Assembly (NCBI GenBank): GCA_016783345.1 | Contig: JADHWT010000017.1 | Location: forward strand, 1 to 16,372 | Direction of reading: 5' to 3' | Origin: Candidatus Omnitrophota bacterium | Lineage (GTDB): Bacteria; NPL-UPA2; BS750m-G34 | Length of the DNA stretch: 16,372 bases | Shown here: positions 4,386 through 12,243 of the stretch, piece after piece | How positions within the stretch are numbered: position 1 is the first letter of the stretch | Layout of the letters: each line of letters begins with the position of its first letter | Notes under the pieces: model-generated | What the model was told of the DNA's origin: nothing | The model's database searches: none | Seen by the model: only the letters and a program-made list of their open reading frames with translations | Program-made: the position numbers and the translations under genes

Positions 4386-6518
4386 ATGGTTAATATAACC
4401 GGCGAAGTTCAGAAGATTATTTATCAAAACGAAGAGACAGGTTATAGTGTCGTAAAGTTTCATCCGCAGCAGGATAAAAAGGCCATAACCATTGTCGGCC
4501 ATTTCCCGCTTTTAGCTCCGGGAGAGAGACTCGAAATAGAAGGAGAGTGGAAGAGACACAGGGTATACGGAGACCAGCTGGCAGTCCAAAAATTTACGTC
4601 ATTAAAGCCATTATCTATTAAAGGCATAACGCGGTATTTATCTTCCGGATTAATCAAAGGGATTGGCCCTGTCCTGGCGGAGATCATGGTGGAACGTTTC
4701 GGTTTAGACATACTTGAGATAATAGAAAATGAGCCGGAGAGATTGCTCGAGGTGCCCGGAATAGGACAGAGTAAACTTGCCAGTATTAAAATTTCATGGA
4801 AAGAGCAAAAGGATACGAAAGACCTTATGATTTTTTTACAGACGTATCAGATCGGTCCGGCCTATGCCTACCGCATCTATCGACGCTATGGCAGGAATGC
4901 CATAAAGGTTATTGAGGATAATCCTTATATACTGGCAGGTGAAATAGAGGGTATAGGATTTAAGATTGCCGACCGCCTCGGGCAGAACATGGGGATAGCT
5001 TTAAATTCTCCCTTAAGGATCGGGGCAGGGGTTGATTATGTCCTTAAGAAGGCGCAGGACGAGGGTCATGTTTTTTTGCCTCAGGAAGAACTTTTAAAAA
5101 GAGCTGAGGAACTTCTCACTGTGGGAAGGGAAGAGATAGGCGTGACTCTCGAAAATCTTTTCAAGGAGAAAAAGATTGTAAGGGATAGCGACAGGATATA
5201 TCTTCCTCATTTCTATTATACTGAATTGGAAGTAGCTAAGGAACTCAAGCGTCTCGCCTCCGGCAGTGGAGGGGAATTCATGGGTATTGATTTAGTTATA
5301 AAAGCGATAGAGGGAAAAAGGAATATCTCTTTTTCAGATGCCCAGGTCGATGCGATTAAATCAGCTTTTTTACATAATGTCCTGGTCTTAACAGGAGGTC
5401 CCGGAACAGGTAAGACAACCACAGTTATCGGTTTAATGGAACTCTGCATGCATTACAACATGAAACTGGCTCTTGCCTCCCCTACTGGTCGCGCTGCCAA
5501 AAGACTTTCTGAGACAACAGATTTTCCGGCCAAGACCATCCATCGCCTCTTAGAGTATAACCCTAAGGCAGGGGTATTTTCAAGAAACAGCCGCCGCCAG
5601 CTCAAGGTGGATATGGTTATCATCGACGAGGTATCCATGGCTGACATATTTTTAACGGCAGCTCTCTTACGGGCTATCCCTACTGGAACAAGCCTCATCC
5701 TCATAGGTGATAGTGACCAGCTTCCGGCAGTAGGGCCGGGTAATGTGCTTGCGGATGTCATTCACTCAGGCGCTATGAAGCTGATCCGGCTCTCTCAGAT
5801 CTTCCGGCAGGCTGAAGAGAGTTTGATTGTGGTAAATGCCCATCGAATCAATCAGGGGCAGTTCCCGTATTTCAAGGGGAAAAATAAAGATTTCTATTTT
5901 ATAAAAATGGAAGAACCGGAGCAAATATTAGAGGCCATAAAAAGCCTGTGCCAGAAAAGGCTGCCGGCTGCTTATGATTTTTCACCGGTTACGGATATCC
6001 AGGTTATGTGTCCGATGTATAGAGGGGTTTTAGGGGTAGATAATCTAAATACTGTCCTGCAGGATACACTGAATCCCCAGGGCAAGAAAATAAACATCGG
6101 GACAAGGGAATTTCGTTTAGGGGATAAGGTCATGCAGATAAGAAATAATTATGATAAGGGAGTATTTAATGGTGACAGTGGATGGATAAGGGAGTATAAT
6201 GAAGAGACGGGTGAGGTAGGGATTGATTTTGACAATAGGATTATTACATATACGCTCGGGGAATTTGAGGAGATAGTCCTGAGCTATGCTATTACAGTGC
6301 ATAAGAGTCAGGGCAGTGAATATAAGGCTGTGATATTGCCGATGGTGGTGCAGCATTACCTGCTTCTCCAGCGAAATCTTTTATACACTGCTGTGACCAG
6401 GGCTAAAAATTTTGTGGTTATTATAGGGACGATGAAGGCAATGGCTATCGCGCTTAAGAATAATGAGGTAAAGGCCCGCTATACGAGGCTGGCAGAGAGA
6501 ATCAAAGAATGTTTTTGA
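4386..6518 (+). CDS. recD2: RecD2-type 5'-3' DNA helicase (SF1B)
   Basis: This is a RecBC-independent RecD-like helicase involved in DNA repair and recombination. In order: an N-terminal OB-like domain (1-75), helix-hairpin-helix repeats (VPGIGQSKLASI near 123 and a second near 186), and a helicase core with Walker A GGPGTGKTTT (K343), TGRAAKRLSE, Walker B IDEVSMAD (D414, E415), GDSDQLPAVGPG (441 on), IFRQAEES, the SH3-region motif VHKSQGSEY (638 on) and YTAVTRAK (667 on). At 710 aa it matches the size of Deinococcus RecD2. The start is the family's normal N-terminus (MVNITGEVQKI), but no Shine-Dalgarno precedes it, and a REP-like palindrome ends 11 bp upstream. The separate SD before fba and the 13-bp gap suggest co-transcription with the aldolase gene. 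Confidence 0.93.
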   Translation: MVNITGEVQKIIYQNEETGYSVVKFHPQQDKKAITIVGHFPLLAPGERLEIEGEWKRHRVYGDQLAVQKFTSLKPLSIKGITRYLSSGLIKGIGPVLAEIMVERFGLDILEIIENEPERLLEVPGIGQSKLASIKISWKEQKDTKDLMIFLQTYQIGPAYAYRIYRRYGRNAIKVIEDNPYILAGEIEGIGFKIADRLGQNMGIALNSPLRIGAGVDYVLKKAQDEGHVFLPQEELLKRAEELLTVGREEIGVTLENLFKEKKIVRDSDRIYLPHFYYTELEVAKELKRLASGSGGEFMGIDLVIKAIEGKRNISFSDAQVDAIKSAFLHNVLVLTGGPGTGKTTTVIGLMELCMHYNMKLALASPTGRAAKRLSETTDFPAKTIHRLLEYNPKAGVFSRNSRRQLKVDMVIIDEVSMADIFLTAALLRAIPTGTSLILIGDSDQLPAVGPGNVLADVIHSGAMKLIRLSQIFRQAEESLIVVNAHRINQGQFPYFKGKNKDFYFIKMEEPEQILEAIKSLCQKRLPAAYDFSPVTDIQVMCPMYRGVLGVDNLNTVLQDTLNPQGKKINIGTREFRLGDKVMQIRNNYDKGVFNGDSGWIREYNEETGEVGIDFDNRIITYTLGEFEEIVLSYAITVHKSQGSEYKAVILPMVVQHYLLLQRNLLYTAVTRAKNFVVIIGTMKAMAIALKNNEVKARYTRLAERIKECF

Positions 6519-6531
6519 AAGGAGTAAAAAA

Positions 6532-7476
6532 ATGGCACTATGTCCGATGAAAGAAATTTTGAAAGAGGCTGAGAAGGGAGGATATGGAGTAGGGGCGTTC
6601 AATGTCAATAATATGGAACAGCTCCAGGGGATTATAAGGGCCGGAGATGAGGCAAAGTCTCCGATAATTCTCCAGGTGAGTAAAACTGCATTGACGTATA
6701 CGGATAAAGAACTTTTAGTTGCGATGATCCAGGTAGCAGCAAAAAAACATCCGCATCTACCCATAGCTATACATCTTGACCATGGATCTAATCTCGCCCT
6801 GGTCAAGGAGGTTATTGACCTTGGTTTTACTTCAGTCATGATAGACGGGTCATTACAAGAAGACGGAAAGACCCCTCGAAGTTTTGACGATAATGCGCGC
6901 GTTACAAAAGAGGTAGCGGATTATGCGCATAAAAAAGGAGTGACTGTAGAAGGTGAGCTCGGCACCCTCGGCGGGATAGAGGACGGGATCGCTGCCAGCA
7001 AGGTTATTTTGACAGATCCAAAAGATGCAGAGCGTTTTGTTAAAGACACAGGAGTGGATGCCCTTGCCTTAGCAATAGGGACTTCACACGGCGCATATAA
7101 ATTCAAGGCCACTCCTAAACTTGCCCTGGATATTATTACCGAAGTTCATCGTCGTGTCCCTGATACCTTTCTGGTCATGCATGGCTCATCAAGTGTTCCA
7201 CAGGAACTTATTGAAGAGGTAAATAAATACGGGGGCGAGCTAAAAAAAGCCATGGGTGTGCCGATAGATACGATTAAAGAGGCAATTAAATTGGGGATGC
7301 GTAAGATTAATATTGATACGGACGGCCGCCTTGCATTTACCGGGGCTATTCGTAAATATTTCCACGAACACCCGGAGGTATTTGACCAGCGGAAATACCT
7401 GGGTGAAGGGAGAGAGGCTATCTACAAATGGGTAAAGAGCAAGATGATAGATTTCGGCTGCGCTGGTAAGGCTTGA
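6532..7476 (+). CDS. fba: Class II fructose-bisphosphate aldolase
   Basis: This cytoplasmic zinc enzyme cleaves and forms fructose 1,6-bisphosphate in glycolysis and gluconeogenesis. Motifs: HLDHG with catalytic D83 and zinc ligand H84, GELGTLGG with E142, GTSHGAYK with zinc ligand H186, and VMHGSSS with zinc ligand H217. The phosphate-binding region NIDTDGRLAFTGAIR lies near 262-276. At 314 aa it is full length for the bacterial TIGR01859-like type; a related ketose-bisphosphate aldolase (for example tagatose type) cannot be excluded. A good AAGGAG site lies 7 nt before the ATG. The TGA stop is embedded in the -35 box of the pilM promoter. Confidence 0.93.
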   Translation: MALCPMKEILKEAEKGGYGVGAFNVNNMEQLQGIIRAGDEAKSPIILQVSKTALTYTDKELLVAMIQVAAKKHPHLPIAIHLDHGSNLALVKEVIDLGFTSVMIDGSLQEDGKTPRSFDDNARVTKEVADYAHKKGVTVEGELGTLGGIEDGIAASKVILTDPKDAERFVKDTGVDALALAIGTSHGAYKFKATPKLALDIITEVHRRVPDTFLVMHGSSSVPQELIEEVNKYGGELKKAMGVPIDTIKEAIKLGMRKINIDTDGRLAFTGAIRKYFHEHPEVFDQRKYLGEGREAIYKWVKSKMIDFGCAGKA

Positions 7477-7500
7477 CAAATTTACTATAACTATTATAAT
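7473..7500 (+). promoter_or_regulatory. Near-perfect promoter of the pilMNOPQ operon
   Basis: TTGACA (7473-7478), 16 bp, then TATAAT (7495-7500): both hexamers are exact consensus. The -35 overlaps the fba stop codon (7474-7476). The expected start near 7506-7508 leaves at most a few bases before ATG 7510, so pilM is probably translated from a leaderless mRNA. Confidence 0.75.
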
Positions 7501-7509
7501 AAATTAATT

Positions 7510-8655
7510 ATGGCTACGCAAAAAAAGCAGGTAAAAATTGGTATTGACATCGGCACTGACAGTGTTAAGGTCTGCCGCCTGATTCAAGGGCCTCAAGATA
7601 TAGAGCTTACCAATGTAGCGCGGGTTGAGATATATCCTGAAAATGTTGCTGATAAGTTAGCTGATGGAGTAGATGAGAAGATAAACAGTGCTTCTCCGGA
7701 GAGCGCGCCTGTTTTCAAGAAGGAAAAGGATAGCGCGGAGGCTGAAGATAAAGAGAAGCTGGCTCAGAAGAAAGAGAAAATAGTCAATGCTATTAAAAAA
7801 GGCGTGAAAGAGGCAGATATTAAAGAGAGAGATGTAGTTAGTGCGGTAGCCGGGCAGTCTGTCATTGTCCGCTATATCGAGATGCCCCATATGAGTATGG
7901 AGGAGCTGGCAGGGGCTATAAAATTTGAGGCAGAACAATATATCCCGTTTGATCTGGCAAATGTAGAGCTGGACTATCAGGTTCTGGAAGAAAAGATGGA
8001 ACATACCCCCGATAAGATGAGGATATTATTAGTAGCAGCCAAAACGGATTTAATTAAAGAGCACATTTCTATTCTTGAGGAGGCTTCTCTTAAACCAGCG
8101 GTTGTAGACGTAGATGCCTTTGCCCTGATCAATGCCTTTGAAAGGATTAAGTCTCCGGACAAGGAAGAATGTGTGGCGCTGATTAATATAGGCCATAGTC
8201 TGACCAATATAAATATTTTGCGCGGGGGGGTGCCGTATTTTACGCGGGATGTATTTCTTGCCGGCAAGGATATAACTGAAGCCCTGGCCAAAAATTTCGG
8301 TTTAGAATTCAGCCAGGCGGAGAAACTAAAACGCGAGCGCGGAAATGTCACTGAAAGTGACGCCTTTAATAAGGCGCTTCACCTTGGCATGGAAGAGCTG
8401 GTCGGAGAAATAAGGCTCTCTTTTGATTACTATGAGAATCAGGCAACGGAAAAAAATATCAGCCATGTATTTTTAACCGGGGGAACGTCTCTCCTGCCGC
8501 AGATTGATAAATTTTTAAGCGAGTCTCTTGGAATAACAGTGGAGGCCTGGGACCCGTTTAAGGATTTAAAGATAAGCGGAGGAGTAAAGGAATGGGAGAA
8601 GGTCGCTCCAACACTGGCAGTAAGTTTGGGGCTTGCACTGCACGTTGAGAAATGA
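7510..8655 (+). CDS. pilM: Type IV pilus assembly protein PilM (actin-like ATPase)
   Basis: PilM is a cytoplasmic actin/FtsA-fold ATPase that docks on the N-terminus of PilN and links the pilus motor to the inner-membrane ring. Seen: the phosphate-1 loop IGIDIGTDSVKV (residues 10-21), the PilM hallmark IEMPHMSMEEL then EQYIPFDL, and the C-terminal LTGGTSLLPQ nucleotide-binding loop. The protein is 381 aa, longer than the usual ~350. The excess is a Lys/Glu-rich, probably disordered or helical insert at about 47-90. The stop codon overlaps pilN in ATGA. There is no Shine-Dalgarno before the start; the promoter predicts a leaderless transcript. Confidence 0.93.
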   Translation: MATQKKQVKIGIDIGTDSVKVCRLIQGPQDIELTNVARVEIYPENVADKLADGVDEKINSASPESAPVFKKEKDSAEAEDKEKLAQKKEKIVNAIKKGVKEADIKERDVVSAVAGQSVIVRYIEMPHMSMEELAGAIKFEAEQYIPFDLANVELDYQVLEEKMEHTPDKMRILLVAAKTDLIKEHISILEEASLKPAVVDVDAFALINAFERIKSPDKEECVALINIGHSLTNINILRGGVPYFTRDVFLAGKDITEALAKNFGLEFSQAEKLKRERGNVTESDAFNKALHLGMEELVGEIRLSFDYYENQATEKNISHVFLTGGTSLLPQIDKFLSESLGITVEAWDPFKDLKISGGVKEWEKVAPTLAVSLGLALHVEK

Positions 8656-9227
8656 TCAAGATTAATCTATTACCCGCAGAATTAAAACCAAAGAAAAAGA
8701 CCACCCTTCCGGTAAAAGCTATGTCTCTTATCGGCGGAGGGATTGTAGTTATTCTTATACTTATTCACGTGCTGGTTGGGATGAAAATAAATCAGGAGAA
8801 AGAAAGGCTCAGTCTTTTGAAAAAAGAGTATGAAGCCATTCGCCCTGAATATGAGAGGGTATTAAAATTAAAAGCCGATAAAGAGAGGTTAGAGTCAAAG
8901 GTGGCGCTCATGGAAAAACTTCTCATCCAGCGTCTTCTATGGGCAAAGAAACTCAATCAGTTTAGTGACCTTATGCCGCCCAGCGTATGGCTCTCGTCGG
9001 TTTCTGTTGTAACCAGGACAGAAACGCCTACACTTGTAATTCGCGGTAAGACATATTCGGATAAAGGGGAGAAAATGGTTGAGCAGGTAGGCGATTTCAT
9101 GAGGCGCATAAAAGGGCATGGGGCTTTTTTTGAAGACTTTGTCAATGTGGAATTAGTTTCAACAGAGCGTGAGACTATCGGCAAGACCGAGCTTATGAGA
9201 TTCGAGCTTACATGTCAGTTTAAGTAA
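8652..9227 (+). CDS. pilN: Type IV pilus assembly protein PilN
   Basis: PilN is a bitopic inner-membrane component of the pilus alignment complex. The cytoplasmic N-terminus begins MIKINLLPAE, the INLLP motif that binds the PilM groove. One membrane span lies at about 24-44, followed by a coiled coil (45-95) and a ferredoxin-like periplasmic domain that pairs with PilO. At 191 aa it is normal length. It overlaps pilM by 4 bases (ATGA) and ends 1 base before pilO, so translation is coupled. Confidence 0.9.
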   Translation: MIKINLLPAELKPKKKTTLPVKAMSLIGGGIVVILILIHVLVGMKINQEKERLSLLKKEYEAIRPEYERVLKLKADKERLESKVALMEKLLIQRLLWAKKLNQFSDLMPPSVWLSSVSVVTRTETPTLVIRGKTYSDKGEKMVEQVGDFMRRIKGHGAFFEDFVNVELVSTERETIGKTELMRFELTCQFK

Positions 9228-9228
9228 G

Positions 9229-9795
9229 ATGGCAAAAGTTAATTTAAAATCTATCAATAAGACTCAGGCATGGATATTGTGGGGTGTTGGGTTAGCCATA
9301 GTCCTGGGACTTTTTACTGTATCTATAAAACCCCGGTTTAAGAAGTATGAAGAAATTAAGGCTGAGGTGCTTAAGGAGGAAGAGAATTTGGCCGAAGCTA
9401 AGGCGCTCATAAGTAAAAAAGAAGAATATGAAAAAATGATAGAGGCTGTTAACAAAAAGATTAAATATTATGAAGGGAAGCTTCCTAATGAGAAGGAGAC
9501 AGACCAGCTCCTGGAAGACCTGGCGCGTATTGCTACTGATGCAAAGATTAAGTATCAATTCATCAAGCCGGGCTCGATGACCAGCCTGAAGGAGGAGAAG
9601 ATTGACCTCCCGTATTATCGCTGGCCAATCACTATGAAACTTACCTGCGGATATCATGAACTGGGACTTTATATCAATCAGTTGGAAATTGCTACGCGCT
9701 TTATTAAAATAGACAATCTCTCTATAGATACAGGGGAAAATGTCTTTCAGCACGTAGTTACACTTAATTTAAGCACTTATGTTGTGGGGAGATAG
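9229..9795 (+). CDS. pilO: Type IV pilus assembly protein PilO
   Basis: PilO is the partner of PilN in the inner-membrane ring. A membrane span lies at about 14-33, then a highly charged coiled coil (38-80) ending in LPNEKETDQLLEDLARIA, the usual PilO motif before the ferredoxin-like fold. The periplasmic part (IKYQFIKPG... to the end) fits the family. Length 188 aa is typical. Its TAG directly touches the ATG of pilP. Confidence 0.9.
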   Translation: MAKVNLKSINKTQAWILWGVGLAIVLGLFTVSIKPRFKKYEEIKAEVLKEEENLAEAKALISKKEEYEKMIEAVNKKIKYYEGKLPNEKETDQLLEDLARIATDAKIKYQFIKPGSMTSLKEEKIDLPYYRWPITMKLTCGYHELGLYINQLEIATRFIKIDNLSIDTGENVFQHVVTLNLSTYVVGR

Positions 9796-10233
9796 ATGAA
9801 GCTGGCATCAAATCTATTCGCTATACTAGTTATTATTTTTTTCGTACCTATCCTTTCCTCATGTAAAAAAGCTCCGGACGTGGCCGAGAGAGTAAAGAAA
9901 CCCAGGAAGAAGGTTGTAGCCAAGGAGATAAAACTTAAACCGATAGAAGAGGAGAAATTTCTATACGCCTCTCACAACAAGCGTGACCCGTTTGTGCCTC
10001 TGGTAGATAAAAAAGGCCGGCCTGTATCAGTTGTTGAAGGAGGGTTGCAGTTTAAGGCCTCTGACTTATATCTAGAGGGTATAATCTGGGATCCTATAAA
10101 GCCAATGGCTATTATCAATGATGAGGTTGTTAGTTCTGGCGATAAGATCAGGGGAGTGACAATAATAAAGATAGAGAAGGATAAAGTCGTTCTTAGTTAC
10201 CAGGACAAGACATTTGACCTAAGAATGGATTAA
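9796..10233 (+). CDS. pilP: Type IV pilus lipoprotein PilP
   Basis: PilP is a periplasmic lipoprotein that connects the PilN/PilO ring to the secretin. A lipoprotein signal peptide ends in the lipobox LSSC, with acylated C23 and a following Lys-Lys. A Lys-rich linker (24-55) leads to the conserved NKRDPFVPLV motif and then the beta-rich domain (DLYLEGIIWD...MAIINDEVVSSGD...VVLSY) seen in PilP/GspC. 145 aa, near the family size. GGGGAGA just before the start, inside the end of pilO, serves as ribosome site. Confidence 0.88.
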   Translation: MKLASNLFAILVIIFFVPILSSCKKAPDVAERVKKPRKKVVAKEIKLKPIEEEKFLYASHNKRDPFVPLVDKKGRPVSVVEGGLQFKASDLYLEGIIWDPIKPMAIINDEVVSSGDKIRGVTIIKIEKDKVVLSYQDKTFDLRMD

Positions 10234-10249
10234 TATGAGGGGGATAAAT

Positions 10250-11881
10250 ATGAGATTAGCTTTTTTTGTTAAGGTAGTTTTAATTCTTCCTTTAATGTTT
10301 TCTCTGCCATTATTGGCTGAGGAGATGGCAGATGCAGAAAAAGAAGAGGCTATTACAATTCTGGAGGATAAGCCAGGCAGAGAGGGTACTATTACTGTTG
10401 ATTTTAAGGATGCAGATATCAGGAATGTCTTGAGAGTCATATCTTATAAAGGGGGAGTAAACATCATTTCTGCGGCTGAAGTTAAAGGCAGGGTTTCTAC
10501 AAGGCTTGTTGATGTCCCATGGGAGACAGCTCTTGATGTCATTTTAAAGACCTATGGATTTGGTTATGAGAAAAAAGAGAATATCATACGCGTGAGCACG
10601 ATTGAAAAACTTCGTTTAGAAAAGGAGGCTATCAGGCAGTTATCCGAGGCAGATAAACAACAGATGGCTGTCATAAATAAGGTCATTGAGCTAAAATACG
10701 TAGATGCCAATGATATAAAAGCTGCAGTGGAGAAACAGCTCTCTCCCCAGGGCAGTATTACTGTATTTCAGAAGACTACCCGGGCTGGATGGCAGATGAT
10801 GGGGCTCGGCGGCGGGGCAGGGGCTATTGCCCGCGCAGGAGAAGCTAAAAAAGAAGAGAAGTCAAAGACCCTTATTATCAGCGATATCCCGCCGGTAATA
10901 GAGAAGATAACCAAACTTATTGAGGAGCTTGATGTCCTGCCGAAACAGATTATGATAGAGGCCTTGATAGTAGAGATAAATGCGGATGATGAAGAAAAGC
11001 TGGGTATCAACTGGGATATTGAAGCCACCTTAACAGGATCAAAGATCCCTTCAACATTTCCGTTTGATAAAAAGCAAGGGACCAGGGGGAAATTTTTCCC
11101 ATCTATTGACCCGTCTGACCGTGGTGAAGCACAAAATTTTCCAGCGGCCACAGACCTTAATCCAACGACACCAGAAGAGTTTTTCCCATATTTACCAACA
11201 GGGACGACCCTCTCGGGTGTCGCGGGCACAGCTAGCACTGCCTTTACCTTTGGCTCTCTTTCCTTTGCTGCGATGCAGTCAGTGTTAGATGCAATAGTTA
11301 CGGATGTTCATTACAATCTTCTTTCAAACCCGAAGATAATGACCATAGACAATCAGGAGGCGAGAATTTTAGTAGGAGAGAAATATCCTATCATAAAGGT
11401 AGAGACTACTGATGCTGGTACCCTACTGGAATCTGTGGAGCGCTATGAGGATATCGGCATACAGCTACTTGTTGTGCCTCAGATATGGGAAGGAAATAGA
11501 ATCAATATGATAATACACCCTGCTGTGAGTTCCGTTGGTGCAACTGTTCAGGGGGACACTATTACGCCGAATCGCATTACTACACGTGAGGCAGATACAC
11601 AGGTGGTCGTTAAAAGCGGTGAAACCCTGGTCATTGGCGGGCTGGTAAAGGACCAGAAAACGGATACAATTAATAAGGTACCTATCCTGGGGGATATACC
11701 GCTTTTAGGGCTTTTATTTCGGCATAAAAAGACAGAGATAGACAAGATTGAATTACTTATTTTTGTCACTCCTCGTATTGTCGAAGATGATGCAGTTCTT
11801 ACCGCTTACGAGAAAGAAAGACTAGGAAAGATGTTAAAGAGGCGTTCAGAAGAGAAATGGGAGTCTCGTAAGAAAAAATAG
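10250..11881 (+). CDS. pilQ: Type IV pilus secretin PilQ
   Basis: PilQ is the outer-membrane pore through which the pilus exits. I choose ATG 10250, not 10235, because GAGGGGG at 10237-10243 gives a proper ribosome site and the signal peptide then starts MRLAFFVKVV and ends near LLA|EE (23/24). Domains in 543 residues: N0/STN (ITVDFKDADIRNVLRVIS, about 45-115), an N1/KH-type domain (about 130-230) interrupted by a Gly/Ala-rich loop near 185-200, and the secretin barrel (about 235-520), with VPQIWEGNRINMIIHP, SGETLVIGGL, VPILGDIPLLGLLF and the closing ELLIFVTPRIV. There is no obvious AMIN domain. A low-complexity stretch rich in Phe, Pro and Thr (about 270-340) precedes the conserved NPKIMTIDNQEA motif. 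Confidence 0.93.
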   Translation: MRLAFFVKVVLILPLMFSLPLLAEEMADAEKEEAITILEDKPGREGTITVDFKDADIRNVLRVISYKGGVNIISAAEVKGRVSTRLVDVPWETALDVILKTYGFGYEKKENIIRVSTIEKLRLEKEAIRQLSEADKQQMAVINKVIELKYVDANDIKAAVEKQLSPQGSITVFQKTTRAGWQMMGLGGGAGAIARAGEAKKEEKSKTLIISDIPPVIEKITKLIEELDVLPKQIMIEALIVEINADDEEKLGINWDIEATLTGSKIPSTFPFDKKQGTRGKFFPSIDPSDRGEAQNFPAATDLNPTTPEEFFPYLPTGTTLSGVAGTASTAFTFGSLSFAAMQSVLDAIVTDVHYNLLSNPKIMTIDNQEARILVGEKYPIIKVETTDAGTLLESVERYEDIGIQLLVVPQIWEGNRINMIIHPAVSSVGATVQGDTITPNRITTREADTQVVVKSGETLVIGGLVKDQKTDTINKVPILGDIPLLGLLFRHKKTEIDKIELLIFVTPRIVEDDAVLTAYEKERLGKMLKRRSEEKWESRKKK

Positions 11882-11896
11882 TTAAGGGAGGGAATC

Positions 11897-12085
11897 ATGG
11901 CTTTAAGGGTTTTGATAATAGTAACAATAATTATAACACTCAGTATCGGCGTTGTCTCTGTAGTTTGCAGCAAAGAAAAGCAGGATGAAGATAAACAGGA
12001 AGAAATCATCAAAAAGCTGGACCAGGTTATTAAAAATCAAGATACGATAATGAAAGACCTGAGAATTCTAAAAAAGAGGGTATAA
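11897..12085 (+). CDS. Small membrane/coiled-coil protein ending the pil operon
   Basis: A 62-residue protein with a strong GGGAGGG site 7 nt before the ATG, 15 bp after pilQ. One hydrophobic segment (3-27) contains a Cys at about 28 (VVSVVCSKE). This resembles a lipoprotein signal, but Val just before the Cys does not fit the usual lipobox. The rest (about 30-62) is a charged heptad-like helix (EEIIKKLDQVIKNQDTIMK...). It is followed directly by a terminator, so it belongs to the pil operon. I do not recognise it. Plausible guesses are an accessory factor or pilotin-like helper for the secretin, without direct evidence. Confidence 0.7.
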   Translation: MALRVLIIVTIIITLSIGVVSVVCSKEKQDEDKQEEIIKKLDQVIKNQDTIMKDLRILKKRV

Positions 12086-12089
12086 AAAA

Positions 12090-12137
12090 GTTTTGTGATA
12101 CCCATTGGGGGATATCACTTTTAGGTTTTTTCGGTTT
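12090..12137 (+). terminator. Terminator of the pil operon
   Basis: GTGATA-CCC (12095-12103) pairs with GGG-(GA)-TATCAC (12107-12118) around a short loop, followed by the T-rich runs TTTTAGGTTTTTT. It sits 10 bp after the small gene. Confidence 0.65.
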
Positions 12138-12157
12138 TTAGTTTAATTTTCATATCG

Positions 12158-12193
12158 TAAAAGGCGAAATGACTTTAGTCCTCTAGCCTTTTA
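12158..12193. promoter_or_regulatory. Nested hairpin between the pil and RNase G transcription units
   Basis: TAAAAGGC (12158-12165) pairs perfectly with GCCTTTTA (12186-12193); inside it GACT-TT-AGTC forms a second short stem. It could be a bidirectional terminator or a 5'-leader structure for the DUF2344/rng unit. No clear promoter is seen between it and 12244. Confidence 0.35.
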
Positions 12194-12243
12194 TCTTACC
12201 TAAAAGTACCCCCCAGAAGAAACGAAAAAGTTTTTTATATTTG

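Noticed and set aside
9292..9753. Minus-strand open frame of 153 codons across pilO
   Set aside because: It lies antisense to a conserved pilO, is Phe/Leu-rich and shows no family signal or ribosome site.
11064..11288. Alternative plus-strand frame within pilQ
   Set aside because: It overlaps the low-complexity secretin insert in another frame and shows no independent start signal.
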